A DNA stretch of 64,000 nucleotides from Antedon bifida (GCA_963402885.1 OY727100.1:1984001-2048000), one strand, 5' to 3'. Positions 25,023-37,745 are shown, counted from the first letter of the stretch. Notes: a model not told the origin generated them from the letters alone. Made by a program: numbers and translations.

Positions 25023-27344
25023 TAGTCAGGGAGACTATGTCGAATAATAAAGTCCCGTGCGATTTTTATGAATAGAAAATACCACCTATCTAGACATGTT
25101 GAGTACAACCCAAGTAACAAGAAAACACATGTTGACAACGTTGGAAGGGTGGCAGAGGCCCGCCATCTTGAATTTCAAAATGGCCGCCATTGAAACTCTA
25201 AGTGTTCATATCTTGGTAACCACAGACTGTAGAGACTTGCTTTTGGTCTCAAATTGTTCATAATATAAAACTTTATATCAGTTCTAATGGAACATTTATC
25301 CCCAAAATGACCGGAAATGGCTTTTCTGACCTTTAGCCCTAACTGACCGGAAGTTTTGTATCTCCTTAACTGGTGGACGTAGCGACTTGATTGTGGCCTC
25401 AAATTGTTCGTAATATAAAACTTTATATCAGCTCTAATGGCGCCTTTACCCAAAAAAGTGACAGAAATTGCTATTTCTGACCTTTGACCCTATTTGAATG
25501 GAAGTTTCATATCTCCACAACGGGTAGACATAGATACTTCATTTTGGTTCCAAAATGTTCATATCATACAACTTTCTATTTGCTCTAATGAAAACTTTCC
25601 AAAAATAATGACCGAAAATACAATTACTGACCTTTGACCCTAGTTATCTGGATTTGTTCATCTCCATACCGTACTGTTGACATAGTTACTTGATCTTGAT
25701 ATCAAACTATTTAGAGCATAGTTCTGTTGTTAATTGTCTTTTTGAGTTATTTTGCTTCAAAAGTGTAAATCAATTATTTTATGGACTAAATTGTTTTACG
25801 GTATAAGTTTAATACAGCAGTTCATCATCAGTGTCATCATAATCCTCATCATCAGTAAGACTTGCCTGCTCTTGGTTGTCACATAATTCCTAATCGTCAC
25901 AGAAACTGCAAAGGTATGTGCAGTTTAAACCGGTTTTTTTTGCACTTGGATTGGTTGGTTGTGCATCATGTTTTTGCACAGTGGCACTTCACTAGGTCGA
26001 TAACACCCTGGGGTGCTGGAGGCAAAGATGTCATAACTGCTTTATAATTGCCATCTACAATATCCCAACCAAAATCTTGAGGCTCTGGTATAGTTGGATT
26101 AGCAATGACATCGTTGTTCCATATTATAGCCTGATAGTGTGCCCTTAAAATGGCAGGCCGCAATGCACCCAGCGTTGGAGGCAAACCCTTTGATTGGTCT
26201 TGTTCCTTCTTAAAAAGCCACCACCTAACATCAGCAACATTTTTTTAATCTGTGTTTCGTATATAGAGCTTACACACAAATGATGCTTCAGATAGTTCAT
26301 TTGTTGTTCCTAATAATTTCATGGCAGTTGGATGTAGTTCCTCCAAAACCTTCCAGAATGTAGTTTTGCCTTTCCCAGAAAATCTACGAGTAATATCTGC
26401 ACCTGAGAAAACATGCAGTCCTGGAAGGACTGCTGCTTTGGACTCAAACAGTGTTCTGTGGATTGCGCTAATAGAATTGTCCTGCGGGTTTTGCCAGTGC
26501 CTGTAACAAAGTTTGTATTTTGACATATAATGGGGTATCGTCTGATGGCTAGTACAAGTACGTAAATGTCAGGTGAGTATATATCTAGTGTGGTAGCACC
26601 ATTCGTTGTTGCATCAACGGAATGCAAAATGAGTTTGGTATCAGCTTCCACCTGACTACTTGCAAGGTTGCTTACTTCCCTATGTGTAGCCTTCGCTTTG
26701 TTTCGCCAGGCAAACTACAAGATGCTTGTTTCTTCCACATGATCTAATATCTTTTCAGCTAAATACGTCGCCAGTCCATCTTTCATTGATACATAAGAAA
26801 GAAGACGTTGCCTACGGATTGTACCGGTTGAAGTTGAATCTGTAATGTGGTAAGCTACAGCTTTATTGCCACCTAGCCGTCTCGCGCGGTTTGAAGCTTT
26901 GAGTGATTCTCCAGTATCATAGCGGTCACATACCAAATGCACCTCATCACAGTTATTTTACCATACTTCTGCCAGTGTCGTTCAATTAAATGTTCTGATA
27001 GATCGAAGCATGTTTCAATATTCTCTAGTTTACTTAGTGATTGCAAATAAGCCATAGCATCGACAATACATACTTATTTATAGTTCCTGGCAACTTTTTC
27101 TTCTGTTGAGTCATTTGTTTCGTGAGCGACTTCTATCGTTTTTGGTAGCTTTTCAAGAATCGTCATCAAGTCACTCTTCGACATTGTAGGAAACAATGAA
27201 CCATCTGCTGCAAATAAAGCTCTTGGGACAACAAAAAACTGTACCAACGGCTTGTCTGAGGTCCCTCAACTTGGATACAACTAGTTAACGAGAAAACAGC
27301 TTGTTGATTGTTCATGTCAGGTCCGATTTTTGCTTGGAGATCTG

Positions 27345-28570
27345 ATTGATTGATTGATTTTATTTGATATTCATACATAAAAGTTAAAATATACAATGTA
27401 TAAAAAGAATACCTGGATAACCCATTAAGTCGACAAAAAAGTAAACTTATTTCCAATGGGGTCCAATCCGTAATGACTGAAAAGTGAGTGGTTGGGCCTA
27501 GTACAATTATCGTTAAGTATGACTCAGTAAAAATGAAAAAACAAGAAAATACATACAAGACAAGAAAACATCAAAAAAACAATATTAAAAATAGCTTAAT
27601 TAAACTGAAATACCAAGCTGTTCATTATTAAAAAATTCTTTAAGTTTTATTTTGAAGGTTGCATTATTTTGTATTGATTTGAGTGAATTGGGGAGCCTGT
27701 TCCAGTCACGGATACCTAAGAAATAAAAAGTCGTATCATTAACGCCAGTAGCCTTAGGAGTGACAAAATTAAATGTTGTACCCCTGGTGAAATGGTTGTG
27801 ATGATCAGAAATTAACAAAAAGTTATCCTTAAGGAAAGAAGGCGTATTAAAGTTATAACGAATTTTGTGAACATAATTTAATCTTAAAAACTTATTTCTG
27901 AGGCTGACATTAAGAAACCCAAGATCGGAAAGCTCTTTGGCACCTATGTGAGACCTCGGACCAACATTTAAAATGAAACGTGCCATCTTGTTTTGGGCAG
28001 TTTGTAATTTATGTTTAAGATTCTTATTGACACCGCCGTACCATGCCGAGGCAGAATAGTCAAATGTACATTGTATTAAAGCAGTGCTTAATAGTTTACG
28101 ACATTTTTTATTCAAGCACGAACTTTGCCTATGTAAAAACTTCAACCTTGACTTAACTTTACTGATAACACTAGTTGCAATGATATCACATGATACATAT
28201 TGGTCTAAATCAATACCTAAATATTTAACTTGCTTAGTACTTTTGATTCTACGGCCCATTAATTCTACAGAAAACTCTTTTACTTTGTTAAGCTTCGCTC
28301 TGCTACCAAAGATAATACTTTCGGTTTTGCCAACATGTAAAGATAATTTGTTTTCAGTTAACCAGTCCTGGCACTTAGTTAGGACAGTACTTAATTTATG
28401 AGCGATTTTGGTGGCATCGTGATGAGAATACAGAATCGTAGAATCATCAGCATAAAGCAATAATTGAACATCAGAATCAATACAAGAAGCAATATCATTG
28501 TTGTATTACAATTGATGTTGATTACAGAATCAATACAAGAAGCAATATCACTGTTGTATTACAATTATCA
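27345..28570 (-). mobile_element. CR1-like LINE 3' fragment, 5'-truncated
   Basis: It splits the older degenerate gene. The 3' end on the minus strand is a short (AATC)n tail at about 27343-27360, typical of CR1/L2-like LINEs. At the 5' side, a ~40-bp segment is repeated at 28470-28510 and 28527-28567. Confidence 0.75.
27600..28500 (-). pseudogene. LINE reverse transcriptase C-terminal part
   Basis: About 300 codons read from the palm onward: LLLYADDSTILYSH holds the catalytic YADD motif C, followed by KTESIIFGS, VKYLGIDLD and the thumb/C-terminal region ending GIRDWNRLPNSLKSI. This WNxLP ending is characteristic of CR1/jockey-like non-LTR retrotransposons. The frame is open to its stop at 27600 but lacks the endonuclease, fingers and motifs A-B, so it is a 5'-truncated, inactive copy. 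Its lack of internal stops suggests it is younger than the gene it interrupts. Confidence 0.85.
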
Positions 28571-29579
28571 TGATGCTTTGATATTGATAAATATCTACTG
28601 GGAAGAAAAGTCATTGTCTCAGCTTCTTTAGCGAGAGCAAGAGCCACTAGAAAAAACTGTGTGCGTGAAAAAGGGTTTAACGAAATACCAGTTAGCCCAC
28701 CAAGTACTTGATGAGACGTGATCTGGAACAATAGCACAAAATGGCAATGAATTTTTATCTACCACCCAGTTGCCATCGTTGAATTCTATCCATATTTCTG
28801 TATCTGATGCTCTCATGTCTGCCAGGTACGCAGGGATTAACTGAGCGTAATTTAATTTGTCATGTGCGACGAAATATGGTATAATGTTTCGGTAGCTTTA
28901 AGATGAAGAATCCAATTGGCAGTTCACACTGCTTGATGCTTGATTGTGATTGGCTAAAAGTTTAATCAACTGCCATGGTTTCCTTTTCCTTATTAGATAC
29001 AGTATAATGGATATGTATACTTGATTCATTAGCACAACTGTAAATATGCATGTTATGAACAATTTCAGACCAGGATTGTTTTATGTCAAGCAGTAATGAA
29101 AATTTGAAAAATTCCACATTAGGGTCAAAGGTCAATAATTGCATTTCCGGTTATTATTTCGAAAAATATTTCATTAGAGTAAATAGAAGGTAGTATGTTG
29201 TGAACAATTTAAGATCAAAATAAAATGTCTACGTCCATTGGTTATGGAGATATAACACTTCCGGTCAATTAGGGTCAACGGTCAGATATGGCTTTTCCGG
29301 TCATTTTGGCGGGAAATGTTCCATTAGAGCTAATATGAAGTTGTATATTATGAACAATTTGAGACCAAAAACAAGTCTCTACAGTCTGTGGTTACCAAGA
29401 TATGAACACTTTAAATTTCAATGGCGGCCATTTTGAAATTCAAGATGGCGGGCCTCTGCCACCCTTCCAACGTTGTCAACATGTTTTTTCCTGTTGTTTG
29501 GATTGTATTCAACATATCTAAATAGGTGGGATCTTCTATTCATAAAAATCCCACGGGATTACATAGTCTCCCTGACTAT

Positions 29580-30004
29580 ATACTTTTTCCCTCCAATAAC
29601 ACACGTAATAATTAAAAGACGTAACATTTTCTTGCCGATTTCATTTACTCAGTATTTTGGTTAGATTGCGTTGCATTCAAGTTCAATGCGAACGTACGTC
29701 TAGGGGAAGCCCCGAAAAAAGTGCAAAATTCAATGCTTATTATAGCTCAATATCTTTTTACATCAATTTGTTTAGGAAATTAAATAAAATAAATAGGTAT
29801 TGATACAGTTGAGTACGTATCGGTAGGTGGCCTATAAAAAAACCTGGTTGCTATAATGTACATTATAGTACACAGTACCATAGTTAGTGTACTATTATTA
29901 TTAATATATCCTCTATGATGATGATACACTATACTATATAGCCACACATACTGTAGGTAACCACGGTGTTCCATTGTTTACGTATATTCACAATATAAAG
30001 AGTC
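29580..30004. other. Spacer without recognised gene
   Basis: AT-rich sequence with TAGTACAC-type repeats near 29855-29935. I see no gene or repeat family. Confidence 0.5.
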
Positions 30005-32797
30005 CAGTAAAAATATGGTTGAACCTAGAAAAAATTGCAACATAATTTTTTTTTGTTTTATTTGGTTGATATGGTGAACATGAACATCATATCCAAAGTT
30101 TACCAAAATCGGACATCGGGAAGTGGGTTAATTAGCATAAATTCGAAATGGCCGCCATTTGCTATTTTAAAGCCCCATATCTCCTTAACGGTTGGATTTA
30201 GACCACCTAAGTGCATTACGAGTAGATATAAATGTGATAGTAAACATTCTAATTAGCATATTTAAATTTCCATATGACGTACCTATGACGTCATATGGTA
30301 GTTGTGATGTCATAAATTATGTTATAAATGCTTAAATGACATTATACTATGCGAACAATTTAGAAACTGCAGAAAAACAAGTTTCCTAACATTCTCCTTG
30401 TTGAAATGAACATAATTTCCAAAGTTTACCAAAATTGGACGTCAGGAAGTGTGTTAATTAGCATAAATTCAAAATGGCCGCTATTTACTATATCATTTTG
30501 AAGCCCTATATCTCCTTAAAAGTGCATTGCGAGTAGATATAAATATGACATTAAACTTCCCAATTAGCACATTTAAATTACCATATGACGTAAATATGAC
30601 GTCATAAGGTAGTTGTGACGTCATATATTATGTTATAACTGCTTAAATGGCATTATCCTATGCTAAAAAATGTAGAAACTGCAGGAAAACAATTTTCTAA
30701 CAATTTCCTGTTGAAATGAACATGATATCCTAAGTTCACCAAAATCAGACTTCAAGAAGGGGGTCAATTAGCATAAATTCAAAATACCATTTTGAAGCCC
30801 TGTATCTCCTTAGCGGTTGGGTTTAGACAACTTATGTGCATTACGAGTAGATATATATGTAAAAACCATTGAAATTTATCATTAAGTTTCCATTTACAAA
30901 ATCTTATGAAAATAGATATTCTACAGAACCGTATGAAAGGTGATCATCAACTGTATTTCCGAAACTGATTTGTACTCAAGCGCACATCTTGTTTTGTGTT
31001 TTCTAAAAGTACATCTTTTAGAACTTTATCTCTTTAAATTGGTAAAGGAATAACAAAATATTGTAATGAGGCGATTGTCTGTGGGTCAGGCTATTCAAAC
31101 CCATCATTCCCACAAACTCATCTCAATTCCCTAACTGGAAATTGAGATGATAAATGAAATGATAAATGTCATACTGTAGTTTTTCTGTATAGTCAGCATC
31201 TCCATTCTGCTCTTTCAAAGTTGCTATTTCATTGCATCTGTTTGGTGTCGATCATTTATGAGACAACAACTTTTTATGATGTTTTATATAATGTTTATCT
31301 TTTGAATGCTGTTTCCAAGATTCAATGAGCATATAACAAGGACACTTCATCCTAGTTAACATCAGTTAAAAGATACACATCAACGGAATCCAAAAATGGG
31401 TTGTTAAGGTAATAAAGTAATTTTCAAACTTGCCACTACTAATTACAGTATTTTATTTTTCGACAAGACAGTATTCAACTTCCTTGACAAAAAATGTCAG
31501 AAAAATGGAATAGAAACTTTGAATGCAGATGGGGATCTATTAAATATCTTACTTTGCCATAATTAAAAAAAGCGATTGCGTTTTAAGACAGAAGAAGCAA
31601 AAAATAGTGGAATAATTGGTACTTAAAAAACATCTTAAGGTCCAAATTTGCAACATCTTTGTAATGCTCTGCACTTGCAAAAGAAACAGGGGGATGTATT
31701 CTATTCTCAGCAAGAACTGTTCGGTCCAAAATTTAAAAAGACATCAGAAAAGCCAATGAAGTAGACTTGCTTTGCCTACATGCATGGTGGAAGTATTTTG
31801 ACGGCGCCAACATTACATTTTTTATGTATGTACTTTGGATTGGAAACTTACTGTGATCCAACTTCATATTTAGGATGGGGTCGAATTATTAAATCTCAGA
31901 CTCATTACAGAATTAAGAATCCTATTTCTGTAAATATATATGAGATATATGAGATATATATGCAGTTATAAAAATTTGCAGTTGCAGAAAATTAACTGGA
32001 ATGTTCTATTGCATGTTGTGAAGGGTGGCCGAATAACTTCTGATACCCATGATCTTAACCTGGATGTGGTAAATGTTCTACTATTTTCATGAGTTTAAAA
32101 ACATTTTTTCCTTTCGGTTTCTATATTTTCCCCTTAGAATAATACCAATTGAGCATTATTGTGACAAAATATATGACGTCATATGTCTTATGACATCATA
32201 GGTACGTTATATGGCAATTTAAATATGCTAAGTTTAATATCACATTTATATCTACTCGCAATGCACTTGGGTGGTCTAAAACCAAGCGTTAAGGAGATAT
32301 GGAGCTTCAAAATGGTACGATAAATAGCGGCCATTTTGAATGTATGCTAATTAACCCACTTTCCGACGTCCGATTTTGGTAAACTTTGGAAATAATGTTC
32401 ATTTCAACAAGGAGAATGTCAAGAAACATGTTTTCTTGCAGTTCCTAAATTGTTCGAATAGTATAATGTCATTTAAACAGTTATAACATAATATATGACG
32501 TCACAACTACCATATGACGTCATAAGTACGTCATATGGAAATTTAAATATGCTAATTAGAATGTTTAATATCACATTTATATCTACTCGTAATGCACTTA
32601 GGTGGTCTAAATCCAACCGTTAGAGAGATATGAGGCTTCAAAATAGCAAATGGCGGCCATTTTGAATTTATGCTAATTAACTCACTTCCCGATGTCCGAT
32701 TTTGGTAAACTTTGGATATGATATTCATTTGAACCATATATACCAGACAAAAAAAAAATTCTGTTGCAATTTGTTCTAGGTTCACCCTATTTTTGAC
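30005..32797. mobile_element. Foldback element 3, ~2.8 kb
   Basis: The left arm (about 30005-30650) and the right arm (about 32140-32797) are reverse complements beginning near AAAATATGGTTGAACCTAG. Each arm has direct sub-repeats containing ATTAGCATAAATTC, ATCTCCTTAACGG and CATATGACGT; a third degenerate sub-repeat lies at 30700-30870. The interior 30900-32100 has no supported gene. The ends are imprecise to about 10 bp. Confidence 0.75.
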
Positions 32798-32799
32798 TT

Positions 32800-33294
32800 A
32801 TCTTTACTGTTATTAGGTAACATTTACGTCTACGCGGTTGTTTGACGTTGTCCTTTGTACGAATCGTTCGTGCCCCAGCTCGTTGTATGAGTACGATACA
32901 TCCGTCAATATCATACATTCAGGGACCAAAATGTGTTTATTTTTCAGGTGAAAATAGCCAATTCATTCGCAACTCTTTATTTACAGACACGTTTCGCTCA
33001 ACGTTGATCGTTGTAACAGTAACAGTATGACTCTTCTTTTGTTTAATCTCGGCGACAATTACAACTGAATAGAAAAAACAGGAAATTTCTGGCGACGGCA
33101 AAGTTATAGCATTGCATGCGGTACGCGCATTCCAGGGGGCCGGGTGGTGCGCCCAGACCCTGGTTAGTCTGCACGCACAGATTTTTAAGTTAATATAAAT
33201 ATATACTGTAGTCCGATGACTGTTTTTTACTCCTTTTTTTGTTTAAATTCCTTTTCTTTTCCTTTCGTTTTTCTTTTTTGTTAAATCCGCCCCT
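32800..33294. other. Spacer without recognised gene
   Basis: Mixed sequence with a GC-richer piece at 33110-33175 and a T-rich stretch at 33225-33280. No gene recognised. Confidence 0.45.
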
Positions 33295-33825
33295 GTAAAG
33301 CACTGCAGCTGCCAATCAAACAAACGCGCTCTTTGAACTCCATGTCTCTAACCGCGGCCCTCTATAGAACGCTACGAATCAACTATTATATTTTTTGACA
33401 ACAAAACATACCCATGTAGAAATCGTATGCGCGGTCTGATTGTTCTATATACATGTCTGCGTCGATGATATATTGACAACAAGATATTGCTGAAAATGTG
33501 TTTTTAGTTTCATCACAATCGGACAACGAAAAGTTCACTTTCTTACGACCGTAATTTTAAGTAGGCTTAGTTGGTGATATTATTAAAATATGCAATTTTT
33601 TTATTTGAATTATCATACTGTCATGCAACCCACTTAAATTAAAAATTGCGTTAATCTATAGAATATTAAAGTATCTATGACCATGTATGTTGTTACCGTG
33701 TGTTGTGGTGTGCAGTACAATAAACGTGTTTTTAATATATGGCTAAGCAGTGGTTTTTACATGAACCTTCCTAATTATCGATGTGATTATATTTAAATAG
33801 TTTAGTCAAAGAGTTAGAGTGATTG
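33295..33825. repeat. Direct repeat flanking exon block 2, left copy
   Basis: Matches 37976-38480 in the same orientation. The two copies bracket a ~4.7 kb block with the four coiled-coil exons and one helical exon, as expected after a block-sized tandem duplication. Confidence 0.8.
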
Positions 33826-33977
33826 ATTCTTCAACTATTGAATATGTTTTGCTTTTTTTTGCTTTGCTGTAAATTCATCATGAATGGCAAATTCCATTTT
33901 ATTTCCTAACGCTTGTTCTATATCTTTAAACATTCTTACTGATAAAATTACACTTTTTAAGGAATACATTGACTAAC

Positions 33978-36413
33978 CTTTTCTTCCTTCGTTTGTTGTT
34001 TTTCAACTTCATCCTTGGCATTTTTGTCAGCGTCGGCGGCTTTTTCTTCCAAGTTTTCTTCTTTTTTCTATAGTAAAAACATGTTATTATTTATGTCAGA
34101 AACATATTAATTTAATGTTATAAGAAAACAGTAAAAATTAGAATAGTAAGGATCTGAACAAATAAAAATCATTGATAATCGCATTACAAATAATTGTTTA
34201 AAAAAACCATACTATTGAGCCATTCTAACTGATAAAATTACTCTTTTTAAGGAATACACTGACTAACCTTTTCTTCCTTCGTTTGTTGTTTTTCAACTTC
34301 ATCCTTGGCTTTTTTCTCAGCGTCGGCGGCTTGTTCTTCCAAGTTTTCTTCTTTTTTCTATAGTAAAAACATGTTATTATTTATGTCAGAAACATATTAA
34401 TTTAATGTTATAAGAAAAAAGTAAGAAATCAGAATAGTAAGGATCTGAAAAAAAGAAAAATCATTGATACTCGCATTAAATATATGTAATTGTATAAAAA
34501 AAAAACCATACCTAATATTGAGCCATTCTTACTGATAAAATTAATCTTTTTTTTTATAGTAAAAACATGTTATTACTTATGTCAGAAACATATTAATTTA
34601 ATGTTATGAGAAAACAGTAAAAATTAAAAAGTAAGGATCTGAACAAAAGAAAAATCACTGATATTTGCATTAAATATAATGTTTAAAACAAACCATACCT
34701 AATATTGAGCCATTCTTACTGATAAAATTACTCTTTTTAAGGAATACACTGACTAACCTTTTCTTCCCTCGTTTGTTGTTTTTCAACTTCATCCTTGGCT
34801 TTTTTCTCAGCATCGGCGGCTTGTTCTTCCAAGTTTTCTTCTTTTTTCTATAGTAAAAACATGTTATTATTTATGTCAGAAACATATTAATTTAATGTTA
34901 TAAGAAAAAAGTAAGAAATCAGAATAGTAAGGATCTGAACAAAAGAAAAATCATTGATACTCGCATTAAATATATGTAATTGTATAAAAAAAAAACATAC
35001 CTAATATTGAGCCATTCTTACTGATAAAATTAATCTTTTTTTTATAGTAAAAACATGTTATTACTTATGTCAGAAACATATTAATTTAATGTTATGAGAA
35101 AACAGTAAAAATTAGAATAGTAAGGATCTGAACAAAAGAAAAATCACTGATATTCGCATTAAATATAATTGTATAAAACAAACCATACCGTACCTAATAT
35201 TGAGCCATTCTTACTGATAAAATTACACTTTTTAAGGAATACATTGACTAACCTTTTCTTCCTTCGTTTGTTGTTTTTCAACTTCATCCTTGGCTTTTTT
35301 CTCAGCGTCGGCGGCTTGTTCTTCCAAGTTTTCTTCTTTTTTCTATAGTAAAAACATGTTATTATTTATGTCAGAAACATATTAATTTAATGTTATAAGA
35401 AAACAGTAAAAATTAGAATAGTAAGGATCTGAACAAATAAAAATCACTGATAATCGCATTACAAATAATTGTTTAAACAAAACCATACTAATATTGAGTA
35501 ATGAGTTTGAAGTATAATCAAATAGTCAAGTTAACGTTTTGAAAATAATAAAAAAGATTATTTCTCAGCGTACAGGCCTGTGGTAGACACCTGATTTAGA
35601 GCCCTGATTTTAAAAGCATTTCTGTGTTTGTATTTCCGTTAATTCAGGTCATCCATGTCACAGGATTCATTGGAGTTCTAATTGTAGATATGGCAAATCA
35701 ATAGTATACAACTAAATGAATATTATAAGTTGACCAGAGCGCGTTGAATATAATACAGTCAATCTTTCAACTCGTGATAGTTTTAAGTAGTTAAAATAAC
35801 TATTTACGTAGTTAAATTAACAAGGTTTAGTTTATTCTAGACGGATAGTAAAATTAATTTTGAATATTTACTATTTTTAATGTAGTAGTAAAATTTGAAT
35901 GCCCTTCTTATTGATTGGTTAATGTTTTAGTGACTGATTTATTTGGCAAACGAAAGAATTATTTTTTTTATCAAGATTGTTATTATTAGTCGCGTGCAGC
36001 TCACTATGTCGGTCGGTTGGTTGCCAACTCAACTCAAATTTGAGCACGCGACTGCAGCCATGTATATGACTTTGTTTTTGTTAATGTTAAGTCTATAAAA
36101 GTAAAAGAACTGAATGTAAACATTACGAAACTAAACAAAATGTATAAATATATTTAAAAAAACACTCGTTCGCCTTATACTTTTATCATAACAAATTTGA
36201 TTCTTTTGTATTTTGATTATCTTGCGATATTCAAAAGAGACATTTTTATTTACGTTCAACAGAAAAGTGAGTTTAGTTTACCTGAGATCCGCCTTCAGAA
36301 AAGTGCTCAAAATTTGTAATTGCAGACCGAGTGTTAACAATTTGGTCACCTAACAGATTGCAAGCCTTCAACAGCCCTTCACAGTCCTTTTTGATCTTGT
36401 TAAGAGTAACCAG
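33978..36413 (-). CDS. Exon block 2: helical exon plus four coiled-coil exons
   Basis: On the minus strand: 36282-36413 (44 aa: LVTLNKIKKDCEGLLKACN and onward), then 35253-35342, 34758-34847, 34268-34357 and 33978-34067 (30 aa each, KKEENLEEQAADA...). All have GT-AG borders and are phase 0-0, adding up to 164 residues in frame. The block is a tandem paralogue of 18549-21891. Two further exon positions, about 34541-34556 and 35028-35043, keep only acceptor-side sequence, so two exons were deleted. No terminal exons follow inside the block; it may splice on to 21769-21891 or be a non-functional duplicate. Confidence 0.55.
34268..35342 (-). repeat. Tandem exon array with two deleted exons
   Basis: Exon starts at 34268, 34758 and 35253 are spaced 490 and 495 bp apart instead of ~293, and each long gap holds a remnant reading TTTTTTTATAGTAAAAACATG. 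The original array therefore had six exon units, of which two lost their exon. Confidence 0.75.
35988..36085 (+). repeat. Short interspersed GTCGGTC element, copy 2
   Basis: From TAGTCGCGTG to CACGCGACTGCAGCC, with CACTATGTCGGTCGGTTGG inside. It is missing from the paralogous intron near 21580, so it inserted after the block duplicated. Confidence 0.65.
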
Positions 36414-36575
36414 CTGCAAAAACAACGAGCCAACATGATCTACATTCATTTTCAAAAAAATAGATACTGTTTACAAAAATATAAACAAAATTGAAGTTTG
36501 TGATCGGTCTCAAATTATTGTGCATCATAGGTTGTTAGTTATGGAACGCCTCCTCTGCCTTCAGTTCACATTTAT

Positions 36576-36890
36576 CATGCAGTACACACCAATCGTCATG
36601 CAGTACACACCAATGCTCATGGAGTACACACCAATGGTCATGCAGTACACACCAATCGTCATGCAGTACACACCAAACGTCATGCAGTACATACCAATGG
36701 TCATGCAGTACACACCAATGGTCATGCAGTACACACCAATCGTCATGCAGTACACACCAAACATCATGCAGTACACACCAAACATCATGCAGTACACACC
36801 AATCGTCATGCAGTACACACCAATCGTCATGCAGTACACACCAATGGTCATGCAGTACACACCAATGCTCATGCAGTACACACCAATCGT
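36576..36890. repeat. 21-bp minisatellite, 15 units
   Basis: Unit CATGCAGTACACACCAAT plus a variable CGT, GGT, GCT, ACG or ACA end. Because 21 is a multiple of three and no unit contains a stop, both strands stay open (repeating MQYTPIV, or MTIGVYC on the other strand). Confidence 0.9.
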
Positions 36891-37250
36891 CATTCAGTCA
36901 AATATTGCGTAATTTATACCGCCACCTATCGACAAAATCGAATATCACGTGACGTTTATTAGACGGCTGTAAAACTAAGACTATTTATTTCATTTTCTCT
37001 TCTTTTATGGAATTCAATAATTGCAATTGCCTCCTGTGTCTTGCATAATAAATTACTGTATATATATTACTATTAAAGAAATCTTGGAATCTATAGGACG
37101 TAAAGCACGTGCGGTGTAGTAGTAGACAGCGTGAGTTGCTGTAGTATAATGTTTGAATAGCCTTAGTTTTACAGCCGTCTAATAAACGTCACGTGATATT
37201 CGATTTTGTCGATAGGTGGCGGTATAAATTACGCAATATTTGACTGCATG

Positions 37251-37586
37251 ACGATTGGTGTGTACTGCATGACGATTGGTGTGTACTGCATGACGATTGG
37301 TGTGTACTGCATGACGATTGGTGTGTACTGCATGACCATTGGTGTGTACTGCATGACCATTGGTGTGTACTGCATGACGATTGGAGTGTACTGCATGACG
37401 ATTGGTGTGTACTGCATGATGTTTGGTGTGTACTGCATGACGATTGGTGTGTACTGCATGACGATTGGTGTGTACTGCATGATGTTTGGTGTGTACTGCA
37501 TGACGATTGGTGTGTACTGCATGACCATTGGTGTGTACTGCATGACGATTGGTGTGTACTGCATGACGATTGGTGTGTACTGCATG
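37251..37586. repeat. 21-bp minisatellite, 16 units, inverted
   Basis: Reverse-complement version of the left array with one more unit and a different order of variant units. The two arms have therefore changed independently since the element formed. Confidence 0.9.
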
Positions 37587-37626
37587 ATAAATGTGAACTG
37601 AAGGCAGAGGAGGCGTTCCATAGTTA

Positions 37627-37745
37627 GTCGCGTGCGTGCAACGCGTCTCTACAGCAGCTCACTATGTCGGTCGGTTGGTGGGTCGGTTGGTTGATTGGTC
37701 GGTAAACACTAACTTGAGCACGCGACTGCAGCCATGTATATGGCC
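37627..37745 (+). repeat. Short interspersed GTCGGTC element, copy 3
   Basis: Lies directly beside foldback 4: GTCGCGTG ... CACTATGTCGGTCGGTTGG ... CACGCGACTGCAGCCATGTAT. Absent from the paralogous site at 23935-23960. Confidence 0.65.

Larger units (their letters stand above)
25860..28870 (-). pseudogene. Degenerate gene of a repetitive invertebrate protein family
   Basis: Minus-strand segments in order: 28870-28610 (IWIEFNDGNWVVDK, then GGLTG), 27340-27170, 27055-26700 (DRYDTGESLKASNRARR, LLSYVSMKDGLATYLAEK), 26650-26245 (EADTKLILHS, then HVFSGADI and FSGKGKTTFWK) and 26184-25966 (GWDIVDGNYKAVMTSLPPAP). They read in the order of an uncharacterised high-copy protein family common in cnidarian, mollusc and echinoderm gene sets, which I know only by these motifs. 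Conserved acidic residues (EADT) could be nuclease-like, but that is inference. Frameshifts, stops and the LINE insertion show it is dead. It fills the interior of foldback 2, so it may be that element's own gene. Confidence 0.6.
25025..29577. mobile_element. Foldback element 2, 4.55 kb, carrying broken TE gene
   Basis: Ends are GTCAGGGAGACTATG and its complement, with TA on each side, the same first bases as foldback 1. Arms are about 25025-25700 and 29080-29577. They contain direct sub-repeats built on TGACCGGAAATGG and GACCTTTGACCC. The interior is filled by a degenerate minus-strand gene (25860-28870), which is split by a LINE fragment (27345-28570). Confidence 0.8.
36540..37622. mobile_element. 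Foldback element 4 with minisatellite arms
   Basis: Ends TATGGAACG / CGTTCCATA are flanked by a perfect 6-bp direct repeat GTTAGT (36534-36539 and 37623-37628). Arms (36540-36985 and about 37155-37622) are inverted copies, and most of each arm is a 21-bp minisatellite. The 170-bp centre has no gene. The paralogous site near 23935 lacks the element. Confidence 0.85.

Noticed and set aside
36520-37621. Four ~110-131 codon frames with MQYTPIV or MTIGVYC repeats
   Set aside because: They exist because a 21-bp minisatellite lacks stops in several frames on both strands; there is no splice context and the sequence forms transposon arms.
36540-37622. CRISPR-like regular repeats
   Set aside because: Units are contiguous with no spacers and the DNA is eukaryotic.
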